Positions 1 through 5,299 of a stretch of DNA of 5,299 nucleotides are shown here, piece after piece (positions within the stretch are counted from its first letter, which is position 1; each line of letters opens with the position of its first letter). Under the pieces are notes generated by a model that was not told the DNA's origin, did not search any database, and saw only the letters and a list, made by a program, of their open reading frames with translations. This DNA is from Gemmataceae bacterium (GTDB lineage Bacteria > Planctomycetota > Planctomycetia > Gemmatales > Gemmataceae): assembly GCA_947490035.1 (NCBI GenBank), contig CANLGS010000362.1, positions 1 through 5,299 on the forward strand, given 5' to 3'. A program made the position numbers and the translations under genes.

Positions 1-1932
1 ACCATCGTCGGCGTGGAGCGCCAGCACGTTCCCGCCGGCGCGCAGACGGTGGACGTGGAAGTGCTGAACATGTGTTGTGCCGAAGGTATGCGCGCCGTCA
101 AGTTGTCCGACGTCCAGAGCCTGCGGTTCAGCAACCCGGTGATCGAATCTGAGTTCCGCCGCGCGCTAGAGGTGCTGGCGCAGTCGCACGACAACGGCAA
201 GAAGGCGGTGCAACTGCACTTCGCGGGCGACGGCAAGCGCAAGGTGCAGGTCGGGTACGTCATCGAGGCTCCAATTTGGAAGACATCGTACCGGCTCCTC
301 ATGTCTGAGAAGGACAAGCCGTATCTGCAAGGTTGGGCGATGGTCGAGAACCCCACCGACGAGGACTGGAACGGCGTCAAGATGGCGCTCATCAGCGGGC
401 GGCCCGTCAGCTTCAAGATGGACCTGTACAACCCGCTCTACATCGACCGGCCCACGGTGGAGCCGGAACTGTTCGCGTCGCTGCGCCCGGTGACGTATCG
501 CGGCGACATGAGCGCGCGCCGGCAGGAAGTCGCGACCCTCGTTCGCCAATACTTCGATCTGGTCAAGAAGAACGACTTCGCGGCGGCCGAGCGGGTCGCG
601 CTCCAGGCCAAGCAACTCGCCCCGGACGACCCCGCCATCGGCGCGCTGCACGAGGCAGCCAAACTCCAGCGCCGCGTCACGGAGACGGAACTGACGAAGG
701 CCGACCGCGAGAAGTTCTTCCTCAGCGGCCTGAACGACGGCGAGTTGTCGGGGCCGCTCGTCACCACCGACGACCCCGTGATGGGTCGGAGCGGGGGCAC
801 GAAGTCCCGGCTCCTGAGCGCGGCGCCAGCGCAAGACTCCAACGTCATGGGCGGGGCTGCGAAGAGAGATGAGGGGACGAGGCGTTACGCGAACTACGCG
901 CGCGACACCGCGGCGGAACTCGCGGCGCGGATCAACACCGGCGGCGTCGGCAACGCGGCCACGGCCGCCGCGCTGGGCGACTTCTACCAGTACACCATCG
1001 ACCACCCCGTTACGCTGCCGCGGCAGAAGAGCGCGATGCTTCCCATCGTCGGTAAGGCCATTGAGGGGACACGCGTCTCGATCTATAACCCCGCGGTGCA
1101 GGCCAAGCACCCGCTGTTAGGGCTGCGCTTCAAGAACACAAGTGGCGCGCACCTCAACCAGGGTCCGATCACGGTGTTCGAGGGCAGCGTGTACGCCGGC
1201 GATACGCGCGTTCTTGACGTGCAGCCGAACGAAGAGCGCCTCCTCTCCTACGCCATCGACCTCGGCACGGAAGTCGATCCGAAGGCCGGTGCCGGCGCGC
1301 AGAAGATCACCAGCATCAAGGCCAACAAGGGCATCGTTACGACCGCGACGAAGGTGATGGAGGAAACCACGTACAAGATTGTGAATCGCTCGCAGACGGA
1401 CCGCACGCTGCTGATCGAACACCCGAACCGCACGGCCCAGCAGTTCAAGTTCGTGGACACCGAGAAGCCGGTCGAGGACACGCCGGAGGTGTTCCGCTTC
1501 CAGACGACCGTGAAGGCCGGCGAGACGAAGAACTTCACCGTGAAGGAGGAGCGTGACGGCACCAGCACCATCGCGCTCACCAACGGCATGGAAGATCAGA
1601 TCCGCTACTTCATCTCGCTGAGTGAAGCCAGCCCCGCGCTGAAGCGGAACCTTGAAGCCGCGCTCAAGATCAAATCTGAGTGGGACTCGACGCTGCGCGA
1701 ACTCAACCACGTCGCCACCGATCTTCATCGCCTCAGCACGGATCAAGACCGCATCCGCAAGAACCTCCGCGACACCCCGAAGGAAGCCGAAGTGTACGCG
1801 ACCTACCTGAAGAAACTGTCTGAGCAGGAGAAGGAGATTGACGCGCTGACGGCGAAGCAGAAGGCGCTGCTGGCCGACGAGTTCGCCGCGCGGAAGAAGT
1901 ACGAGAATTTCCTCGGTAACATCAACGATTAG
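1..1932 (+). CDS. DUF4139-domain protein, C-terminal part (start upstream of window)
   Basis: The frame is open from base 1 to the TAG at 1930-1932 (643 residues visible). A GTG at 13 could be read as a start, but the frame continues upstream of it and the text there already looks like mid-protein, so this is a 5'-truncated gene. The DUF4139 signature is seen at about residues 85-145: GYVIEAPIWKTSYRL, then a conserved VENPTDEDWNGVKMALISG segment (N-x-T-x-E/D-D-W). The beta-rich part seems to resume near residue 351 (GKAIEGTRVSIYNP) and run to about 520. Between them, residues about 170-240 are alpha-helical and TPR-like (NDFAAAERVALQAKQLAPDD), which looks like an insert. Residues about 541-640 are charged and heptad-like, probably a coiled coil. 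Family members are mostly of unknown function; some are called mucoidy-inhibitor MuiA-like and are thought to be envelope proteins. The signal peptide, if any, lies outside the window. The family call is firm; the cellular role is unknown. Confidence 0.88.
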   Translation, partial: TIVGVERQHVPAGAQTVDVEVLNMCCAEGMRAVKLSDVQSLRFSNPVIESEFRRALEVLAQSHDNGKKAVQLHFAGDGKRKVQVGYVIEAPIWKTSYRLLMSEKDKPYLQGWAMVENPTDEDWNGVKMALISGRPVSFKMDLYNPLYIDRPTVEPELFASLRPVTYRGDMSARRQEVATLVRQYFDLVKKNDFAAAERVALQAKQLAPDDPAIGALHEAAKLQRRVTETELTKADREKFFLSGLNDGELSGPLVTTDDPVMGRSGGTKSRLLSAAPAQDSNVMGGAAKRDEGTRRYANYARDTAAELAARINTGGVGNAATAAALGDFYQYTIDHPVTLPRQKSAMLPIVGKAIEGTRVSIYNPAVQAKHPLLGLRFKNTSGAHLNQGPITVFEGSVYAGDTRVLDVQPNEERLLSYAIDLGTEVDPKAGAGAQKITSIKANKGIVTTATKVMEETTYKIVNRSQTDRTLLIEHPNRTAQQFKFVDTEKPVEDTPEVFRFQTTVKAGETKNFTVKEERDGTSTIALTNGMEDQIRYFISLSEASPALKRNLEAALKIKSEWDSTLRELNHVATDLHRLSTDQDRIRKNLRDTPKEAEVYATYLKKLSEQEKEIDALTAKQKALLADEFAARKKYENFLGNIND

Positions 1933-1943
1933 GGCGAGTCGTA

Positions 1944-2024
1944 TCTTGGTATTTGCCGCGTCGCCCAGAACCCCGGGCGTTGCCCGGGGCTGAGGAATCT
2001 CACCCCACGGGGTAAATACCAAGA
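1944..2024. repeat. Nested inverted repeat filling the spacer before the first sulfatase
   Basis: The arms at 1944-1957 and 2011-2024 (TCTTGGTATTTGCC / GGTAAATACCAAGA) pair at 13 of 14 positions, and the remaining G1955/T2013 would be a G-U pair in RNA. Nested inside are a perfect 8-bp hairpin (1971-1989) and a small ACCCC-AC-GGGGT palindrome (2002-2013). The right arm overlaps the ribosome binding site of the gene at 2033. No T-run follows, so it does not look like a classical intrinsic terminator. It could be a dispersed palindromic element, a 5'-UTR fold, or both. Confidence 0.8.
1971..1989. repeat. Perfect 8-bp GC hairpin inside spacer 1
   Basis: CCCCGGGC (1971-1978) and GCCCGGGG (1982-1989) are exact reverse complements around a GTT loop. 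All stem pairs are G-C, so it should fold strongly in RNA. It sits 41 bases after the stop codon of the DUF4139 gene. It may protect the 3' end of the upstream message or be the core of a repeat family; there is no following U-tract to support termination. Confidence 0.8.
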
Positions 2025-2026
2025 GG
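2021..2026 (+). promoter_or_regulatory. Shine-Dalgarno of the first sulfatase, partly inside a hairpin arm
   Basis: AAGAGG ends six bases before the ATG at 2033, which supports that start. Its first four bases belong to the right arm of the inverted repeat (2011-2024), so the site would be partly paired if the mRNA folds. Confidence 0.65.
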
Positions 2027-2032
2027 CTCTCC

Positions 2033-3418
2033 ATGCTCCGTTTCGCATACGCTCTCCTTACGTTCGCGACGCTCGCCTGCGGCTCGCGGCTGACCGCCGC
2101 CGACGCGCCGAACGTCGTGTTCATCCTCGCGGACGACCTCGGGCGCGAGGACTGCGGGTTCATGGGCGGCAAGGACATCAAGACGCCGCACATCGACAAG
2201 CTCGCCCGCGCCGGGGCGACGCTCGACGCGTTCTACGTGCAGCCGGTGTGCAGCCCGACGCGGGCCGCATTCCTCACCGGCCGCTACCCGATGCGCCACG
2301 GGCTTCAGGTCGGCGTCGTGCGCCCGTGGGCGCAATACGGGCTTCCCCTCGACGAGCAGACGCTCGCGGAGGGATTGAAGGGCGCCGGCTACGCGACCGC
2401 GATCGTCGGCAAGTGGCACCTCGGCCACCACGCGCCCGAGTTCCTGCCCACGAAGCGCGGGTTCGATCACCAGTACGGCCACTACAACGGCGCGCTCGAC
2501 TACTTCACGCACATGCGCGACGGCGGCTTCGACTGGCACAAGGACGACAAGGCCTCTCGCGACGAGGGCTATAGCACGCACCTCATCGCGAAGGACGCGG
2601 TGAAGTTCGTGGGCGAGCACGCGGGGAAGAAGCCGTTCTTCCTGTACGTGCCGTTCAACGCGGTCCACGCCCCGCACCAGGTTCCGCCGGAGTACCTGAA
2701 GCCGTACCCGAACCTGAAGGGCGAGCGGCTGAAGTACGCCGGCATGCTCGCCGCGATGGACGAAGCCGCCGGCCAGATCGTGGACGCGGTGGAGAAGGCC
2801 GGCGCGCGGAAGAACACGCTGTTCGTCTTCAGCAGCGACAACGGCGGCCCGCAGCCGGGCGTGGTCACCGACAACGGCAAGTACCGCGCGGGGAAGGGCA
2901 CCCTCTACGAGGGCGGCGTGCGCGTCGTCGCGTTCGCCACCTACGACGGCCACATCAAGGCCGGCGGCACGATTACCGAACCGCTTCACATGGTCGATTG
3001 GTACCCGACGCTGTTGAAGCTGAGTGGCGGGAAGGTCTCGCAGAAGCTCGCCGTCGATGGCCTCGACATCTGGCCGACCCTCACGGCGGGCAAGCCCACG
3101 CCGCACGACGCGATCCTCATCAACACCACGCCCAACAACGGTGCCGTCCGCGCCGGCGACTGGAAGTTGGTCGTGAAGAACGGTGCCGACGACCCGGACG
3201 GCGGCGAGCCGAAGAAGAAGGACGGCAAGGAGTCCGTCGAGTTGTTCAACCTGAAAGACGACCCTTACGAGAAGACCAACCTCGCGGACAAACAAGCGGA
3301 CAAGGTGAAGGAGCTGAAGGCGACGCTCGCCAAGTTCGCGAAGCAGGCCGTCGCGCCGAAGGCGGCGCCGAAGGGCAAGGACTTCGTCACGCCGAAGGTG
3401 TGGGGCGAGAAGGATTAA
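2033..3418 (+). CDS. Secreted type I (formylglycine) sulfatase, arylsulfatase B-like
   Basis: This is a complete 461-residue protein of usual family length. It should hydrolyse sulfate esters, probably on a sulfated glycan, using a formylglycine made from Cys73 in the C-S-P-T-R motif (73-77; Arg77 present). By analogy with human arylsulfatases, Asp34/Asp35 (ILADDLG) and Asp269/Asn270 (SSDNGG) bind the metal, and Lys127/His129 (GKWHLGH), His212 (VHAPH) and Lys288 (AGKGTLYEGG) complete the active site. Residues 1-23 form a signal peptide, with probable cleavage near LTAA/D; the Cys16 context (TLAC) is a poor lipobox, so a lipoprotein is less likely. The C-terminal part has the usual sulfatase pattern (GDWKLV, then ELFNLKDDPYEKTNLAD). 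The ATG has an AAGAGG site upstream. A ThuA-like gene follows after 129 bp. Formylglycine formation needs a maturing enzyme encoded elsewhere. The class is certain; the resemblance to N-acetylgalactosamine-4-sulfatases is a judgement by eye. Confidence 0.96.
   Translation: MLRFAYALLTFATLACGSRLTAADAPNVVFILADDLGREDCGFMGGKDIKTPHIDKLARAGATLDAFYVQPVCSPTRAAFLTGRYPMRHGLQVGVVRPWAQYGLPLDEQTLAEGLKGAGYATAIVGKWHLGHHAPEFLPTKRGFDHQYGHYNGALDYFTHMRDGGFDWHKDDKASRDEGYSTHLIAKDAVKFVGEHAGKKPFFLYVPFNAVHAPHQVPPEYLKPYPNLKGERLKYAGMLAAMDEAAGQIVDAVEKAGARKNTLFVFSSDNGGPQPGVVTDNGKYRAGKGTLYEGGVRVVAFATYDGHIKAGGTITEPLHMVDWYPTLLKLSGGKVSQKLAVDGLDIWPTLTAGKPTPHDAILINTTPNNGAVRAGDWKLVVKNGADDPDGGEPKKKDGKESVELFNLKDDPYEKTNLADKQADKVKELKATLAKFAKQAVAPKAAPKGKDFVTPKVWGEKD
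2070..2091 (+). repeat. 22-nt direct repeat, copy 1, in a signal-peptide coding region
   Basis: These 22 bases are identical to 4640-4661. They are read in the same frame in both sulfatase genes and encode the shared peptide LACGSRL (residues 14-20 here), which continues as TAA in both. The codons after it (ACC GCC GCC here, ACG GCG GCG there) diverge in third positions although the peptide is the same. Confidence 0.85.
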
Positions 3419-3425
3419 ACGAGAG

Positions 3426-3541
3426 TCCTCTGTGGAGAGCGGGCGTCCCGCCCGCTCTTCACACCTCGGATCGCTTCGCATTCCCTCCAAAGCACCACCA
3501 CACGCAAAGCAGCGGGCGGGACGCCCGCGCTCCACAGAGGA
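3426..3541. repeat. 31-bp near-perfect inverted repeat, REPIN-like, between sulfatase and ThuA gene
   Basis: The arms at 3426-3456 and 3511-3541 pair at 30 of 31 positions, with a single A3438/G3529 mismatch and a 54-base loop. Each arm is itself a hairpin: 3436-3445 with 3449-3458 (10 bp, TCC loop) and 3512-3518 with 3522-3528 (7 bp, GGA loop). This equals two REP-like palindromes with core GCGGGCGTCCCGCCCGC in inverted orientation. The right arm reaches the ribosome binding site of the gene at 3548. The loop is lower in GC than the arms and shows no recognisable motif. From memory, this core is frequent in planctomycete intergenic DNA; that was not checked. Confidence 0.9.
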
Positions 3542-3544
3542 AGG
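3536..3544 (+). promoter_or_regulatory. Shine-Dalgarno of the ThuA-like gene, overlapping the inverted repeat
   Basis: AGAGGAAGG contains GAGG seven bases before the ATG at 3548 and a second AAGG three bases before it. The GAGG part (3537-3540) lies within the right arm of the 31-bp inverted repeat and would be fully paired in the long-hairpin form. The adjacent AGG (3542-3544) lies just outside the stem. Confidence 0.7.
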
Positions 3545-3547
3545 CAC

Positions 3548-4435
3548 ATGAACTCTCCCATTACCCGCCGCACCGCGCTCGCGGGCACGGCCGCCGCGGT
3601 CCTCGCCAGCGCGGTGCCCGTCAGCGGCGCGGACGAAGTCGCGCGCGTGCTGGTCGTCGTCGGGCCGACCAACCACCCGCCCGGCACGCACGAGGTCGCG
3701 GCCGGCGGGCGCCTCCTCAAACACTGCCTCGAAGCCGCGAAACTCAAGTGCGATGTCGTCTCCGAGTGGCCGGAGAACGGCGAGAAGGCGTTCGCGGACG
3801 TGGCGTCGGTCGTGTTCATCGGCGACCTGTTCCCGCCAGAGGTGATGCCGAACCGCGACACCATCATGAAGCACCTCACCGCGATGACCAAACGCGGGTG
3901 CGGGATCGTCTGCGTTCACTACGCCACCGGCCTCGAAGCCAAGCACGTGTCGGCCGAAGGCGACCACCCGCTGTTGCAGTGGACCGGCGGGTACTTCGCG
4001 ACGCGGTGCAACCACCACAAGTCCGTCGCGCGCGTCTTCAAGGAGGCGACCATCGAACCCGCGAAGGCCGACCACCCCATTTTGCGCGGCTGGCGCGCGT
4101 TCACGCTGCACGACGAGCCGTACATCAACAACTACTTCGGCAAGGACGGCCCCGCGAAGAACGTGACCACGCTGGCGACGGCGATGCTGCCGCCGGAGAA
4201 GCCGAAGGCGGAGGTCGTCGCGTGGGCGGCGGAGCGCGCCGACACCGGGCGCGGGGCCGGCGTGGTGATGCCGCACTTCTACCGCTGCTGGCAGATCGAC
4301 GACCTGCGCACGCTGATCCTCAACGCGATCCTCTGGACGGCGAAGCAAGAGGTGCCGAAGGACGGCGTGCGCGTGAAACTGCCGGACCTGACGACGTTCA
4401 AGCCGGCGGCCGTCGAGCCGCCGGCGAAGAAGTAG
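3548..4435 (+). CDS. ThuA-like domain protein with Tat-type leader
   Basis: This is a complete 295-residue protein. The ThuA-like fold (trehalose-utilisation family, related to class I glutamine amidotransferases) spans roughly residues 33-265. Visible markers are the first strand VARVLVVVGP (31-40), the GCGIVCVHYATG turn (117-128) where relatives carry the nucleophile elbow, the HDEPYINNYF segment (188-197), and the C-terminal block with MPHFYRCW followed by LRTLILNAILWTA (241-265). Residues 1-28 look like a Tat leader: twin arginines Arg7-Arg8 (TRRTAL), a hydrophobic stretch, and a cleavage region near VSGAD. Export as a folded protein would suit a metal- or cofactor-binding enzyme. Family function is poorly defined; some members are linked to sugar or disaccharide catabolism. 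The start has an overlapping AGAGGAAGG site. Lying between two sulfatases, it may act on a sugar they release, which is inference from context only. Confidence 0.87.
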   Translation: MNSPITRRTALAGTAAAVLASAVPVSGADEVARVLVVVGPTNHPPGTHEVAAGGRLLKHCLEAAKLKCDVVSEWPENGEKAFADVASVVFIGDLFPPEVMPNRDTIMKHLTAMTKRGCGIVCVHYATGLEAKHVSAEGDHPLLQWTGGYFATRCNHHKSVARVFKEATIEPAKADHPILRGWRAFTLHDEPYINNYFGKDGPAKNVTTLATAMLPPEKPKAEVVAWAAERADTGRGAGVVMPHFYRCWQIDDLRTLILNAILWTAKQEVPKDGVRVKLPDLTTFKPAAVEPPAKK

Positions 4436-4440
4436 CACCA

Positions 4441-4575
4441 CGCGCCCGCACAGGGCTTCCGCCCTGTGCTACAAACGGCGACCCCTCCGGGGTGCAAAGA
4501 CCGGCGCGCCGGGTTTGGTTTTCCGCCCGGAGGGCCGGCGTCTGTAGCACAGGGCGGAAGCCGTGTGCGGGCGCG
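4441..4575. repeat. 33-bp near-perfect inverted repeat, REPIN-like, between ThuA gene and second sulfatase
   Basis: The arms at 4441-4473 and 4543-4575 pair at 32 of 33 positions, with one G4453/G4563 mismatch and a 69-base loop. Each arm is also a hairpin: GCACAGGGC-TTCC-GCCCTGTGC (4448-4469, perfect 9 bp, written here in parts) and its partner at 4547-4568 (8 of 9 pairs). The element starts five bases after the stop codon of the ThuA gene and ends 30 bases before the next ATG. No T-run follows either hairpin, so it is not a typical terminator. The layout matches the repeat in the preceding spacer but the arm sequence is different. Confidence 0.9.
4481..4512. repeat. Two small palindromes in the loop of the third inverted repeat
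   Basis: ACCCCTCCGGGGT (4481-4493) is a 5-bp stem with a TCC loop, and CCGGCGCGCCGG (4501-4512) is a perfect 12-bp palindrome. The first resembles ACCCCACGGGGT in the first spacer (2002-2013), which suggests that the spacers reuse common palindromic modules. Confidence 0.7.
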
Positions 4576-4594
4576 AACGGCGCGATCACCACGT

Positions 4595-4600
4595 GAGAGA
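4595..4600 (+). promoter_or_regulatory. Probable weak Shine-Dalgarno of the second sulfatase
   Basis: GAGAGA lies five bases before the ATG at 4606. It is a modest match, but no better-placed in-frame start was found. Unlike the sites of the two preceding genes it lies outside the inverted repeat, which ends at 4575. Confidence 0.5.
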
Positions 4601-4605
4601 TTCCC

Positions 4606-5299
4606 ATGCGTGCCCTCTCCATCTGCGCCGTTGTCGTCGCGCTCGCCTGCGGCTCGCGGCTAACGGCGGCGCCGCCCAACGTCGTCGTGATCCTCGCCGA
4701 CGATCAGGGGTGGGGCGACCTGAGCCTGAACGGGAACACCAACCTCCGCACGCCGCACATCGACTCGCTCGCGAAAGACGGCGCGAAGTTCGACCGGTTC
4801 TTCGTGCAGCCGGTGTGTTCGCCCACGCGCGCCGAGTTCCTCACCGGGCGCTGGCACCCGCGCGGCGGCGTCAGCGGCGTGAGCACCGGCGCCGAACGCC
4901 TGAACCTCGACGAGCGCACCATCGCCGACGCGTTCAAAGCGGCGGGCTACGCGACCGGGTGCTTCGGCAAGTGGCACAACGGCTCGCAGTACCCGTACCA
5001 CCCGAGCGGCCGCGGGTTCACCGAATACTACGGCTTCACCTCCGGGCACTGGGGCGAATACTTTTCCCCGCCGCTCGACCACGACGGCAAGGACGTGAAG
5101 GGCAAGGGCTACATCACCGACGACCTAACGACCCGCGCGATCGACTTCCTCAAGTCGAACGCGACCGCGGGCAAGCCGGCGTTCTGCTACCTCGCGCTCA
5201 ACACGCCACACTCGCCGATGCAGGTACCGGACGAATACTGGAAGCGGTTCGAGAAGTCGCCGCTGAAGCTCACCGGCGACAAGAAGGAAGACATCGACC
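4606..5299 (+). CDS. Type I (formylglycine) sulfatase, N-terminal part (runs off window)
   Basis: The first 231 residues of a second sulfatase are visible; the frame is open at the window end. Metal ligands Asp32/Asp33 ([10 protein letters not shown]), the formylglycine site Cys71 in C-S-P-T-R (71-75), Lys122/His124 (GKWHNG) and His202 (NTPHSP) are present. The second metal-binding pair (usually D-N-G) and the late active-site Lys should lie beyond 5299. Residues 1-22 form a signal peptide ending in [10 protein letters not shown], the same ten residues as in the sulfatase at 2033. The rest diverges: the segment after Lys122 reads [16 protein letters not shown] followed by SGHWGEYF, not the HHAPEFLPT-type text of the first enzyme. 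The two therefore belong to different subfamilies and probably cut different sulfate esters. The gene follows the ThuA-like gene after a 170-bp spacer and may share its transcript. Confidence 0.95.
   Translation, partial: MRALSICAVVVALACGSRLTAAPPNVVVILADDQGWGDLSLNGNTNLRTPHIDSLAKDGAKFDRFFVQPVCSPTRAEFLTGRWHPRGGVSGVSTGAERLNLDERTIADAFKAAGYATGCFGKWHNGSQYPYHPSGRGFTEYYGFTSGHWGEYFSPPLDHDGKDVKGKGYITDDLTTRAIDFLKSNATAGKPAFCYLALNTPHSPMQVPDEYWKRFEKSPLKLTGDKKEDID
4640..4661 (+). repeat. 22-nt direct repeat, copy 2, in a signal-peptide coding region
   Basis: Identical to 2070-2091 and in the same reading frame, encoding LACGSRL at residues 14-20 of this sulfatase. Sequence on both sides differs between the copies: upstream the hydrophobic cores are LRFAYALLTFAT and SICAVVVA. 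Confidence 0.85.

Noticed and set aside
1971..1989. Intrinsic terminator after the DUF4139 gene
   Set aside because: The hairpin is strong, but it is followed by CTGAGGAATC, not a T-run. The hairpins in the other two spacers also lack a U-tract.
2043..2083. Lipoprotein signal for the two sulfatases at the LACG motif
   Set aside because: Position -3 to the Cys is Thr in one and Ala in the other, not the usual Leu/Val/Ile. Cleavage by signal peptidase I after LTA or LTAA is more likely.
1117..2199. - strand open frame (360 codons) opposite the DUF4139 gene end and first spacer
   Set aside because: It is a shadow of the DUF4139 gene. Its start region is only the reverse reading of the spacer and of the sulfatase signal-peptide repeat.
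3426..3541. CRISPR array or attachment site
   Set aside because: There are only two arms, in inverted not direct orientation, with no spaced series, no cas genes and no integrase or tRNA nearby.
2000..4441. Very long open frame on the - strand (813 codons)
   Set aside because: It lies opposite two well-recognised genes and the spacer between them, is rich in Arg, Val, Leu and Ala as GC-rich shadow frames are, and shows no domain. Its length reflects GC-rich third positions.
2998..4596. Long + strand open frame (532 codons) overlapping the sulfatase end and the whole ThuA-like gene
   Set aside because: It is out of frame with both real genes, is extremely Arg-rich and has no recognisable motif. 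It passes through both palindromic spacers without sign of selection.
4279..4679. Short - strand frames reading through the third spacer (for example with STGRKPCAG)
   Set aside because: The peptide text comes from the inverted-repeat arms, and similar text appears on both strands for that reason. No ribosome binding site or conserved domain supports a gene.

Overview
The window is GC-rich, densely coding DNA from a bacterium. The gene content suggests a planctomycete, perhaps close to Gemmata: two exported type I sulfatases, a ThuA-like protein with a twin-arginine leader, a large DUF4139 protein, and spacers packed with palindromic repeats. The taxon is inferred from style and gene content, because no phylogenetic marker is present.

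All four genes lie on the + strand. (1) Bases 1-1932 hold the C-terminal part of a DUF4139-domain protein; its start lies upstream of the window. The core appears to be interrupted by a TPR-like helical segment, and the protein ends in a coiled coil. (2) Bases 2033-3418 encode a complete secreted arylsulfatase with all expected catalytic residues. (3) Bases 3548-4435 encode a complete ThuA-like protein with a Tat-type leader. (4) Bases 4606-5299 encode the N-terminal half of a second, divergent sulfatase that runs off the window. Genes 2-4 look like part of a catabolic locus for a sulfated glycan: the sulfatases would remove sulfate esters in the periplasm or outside the cell, and the ThuA-like protein may act on sugars or sugar derivatives. 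The substrate cannot be read from the sequence, and no sulfatase-maturing enzyme is visible here.

The most unusual part is the non-coding DNA. Each of the three intergenic spacers (100, 129 and 170 bp) is occupied by a long, almost perfect inverted repeat with smaller palindromes nested inside. The outer stems are 14, 31 and 33 bp, each with at most one non-Watson-Crick position. In the two larger ones each arm is itself a hairpin, the layout of REPIN/BIME elements (two REP-like palindromes in inverted orientation). In the first two spacers the right arm runs into the Shine-Dalgarno sequence of the next gene, so folding of the mRNA could mask it. In addition, an identical 22-nt sequence lies in the signal-peptide codons of both sulfatases, in the same frame.

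No tRNA, rRNA, CRISPR array, transposase gene, canonical intrinsic terminator or convincing promoter was seen, and no gene-free stretch exceeds 300 bases.
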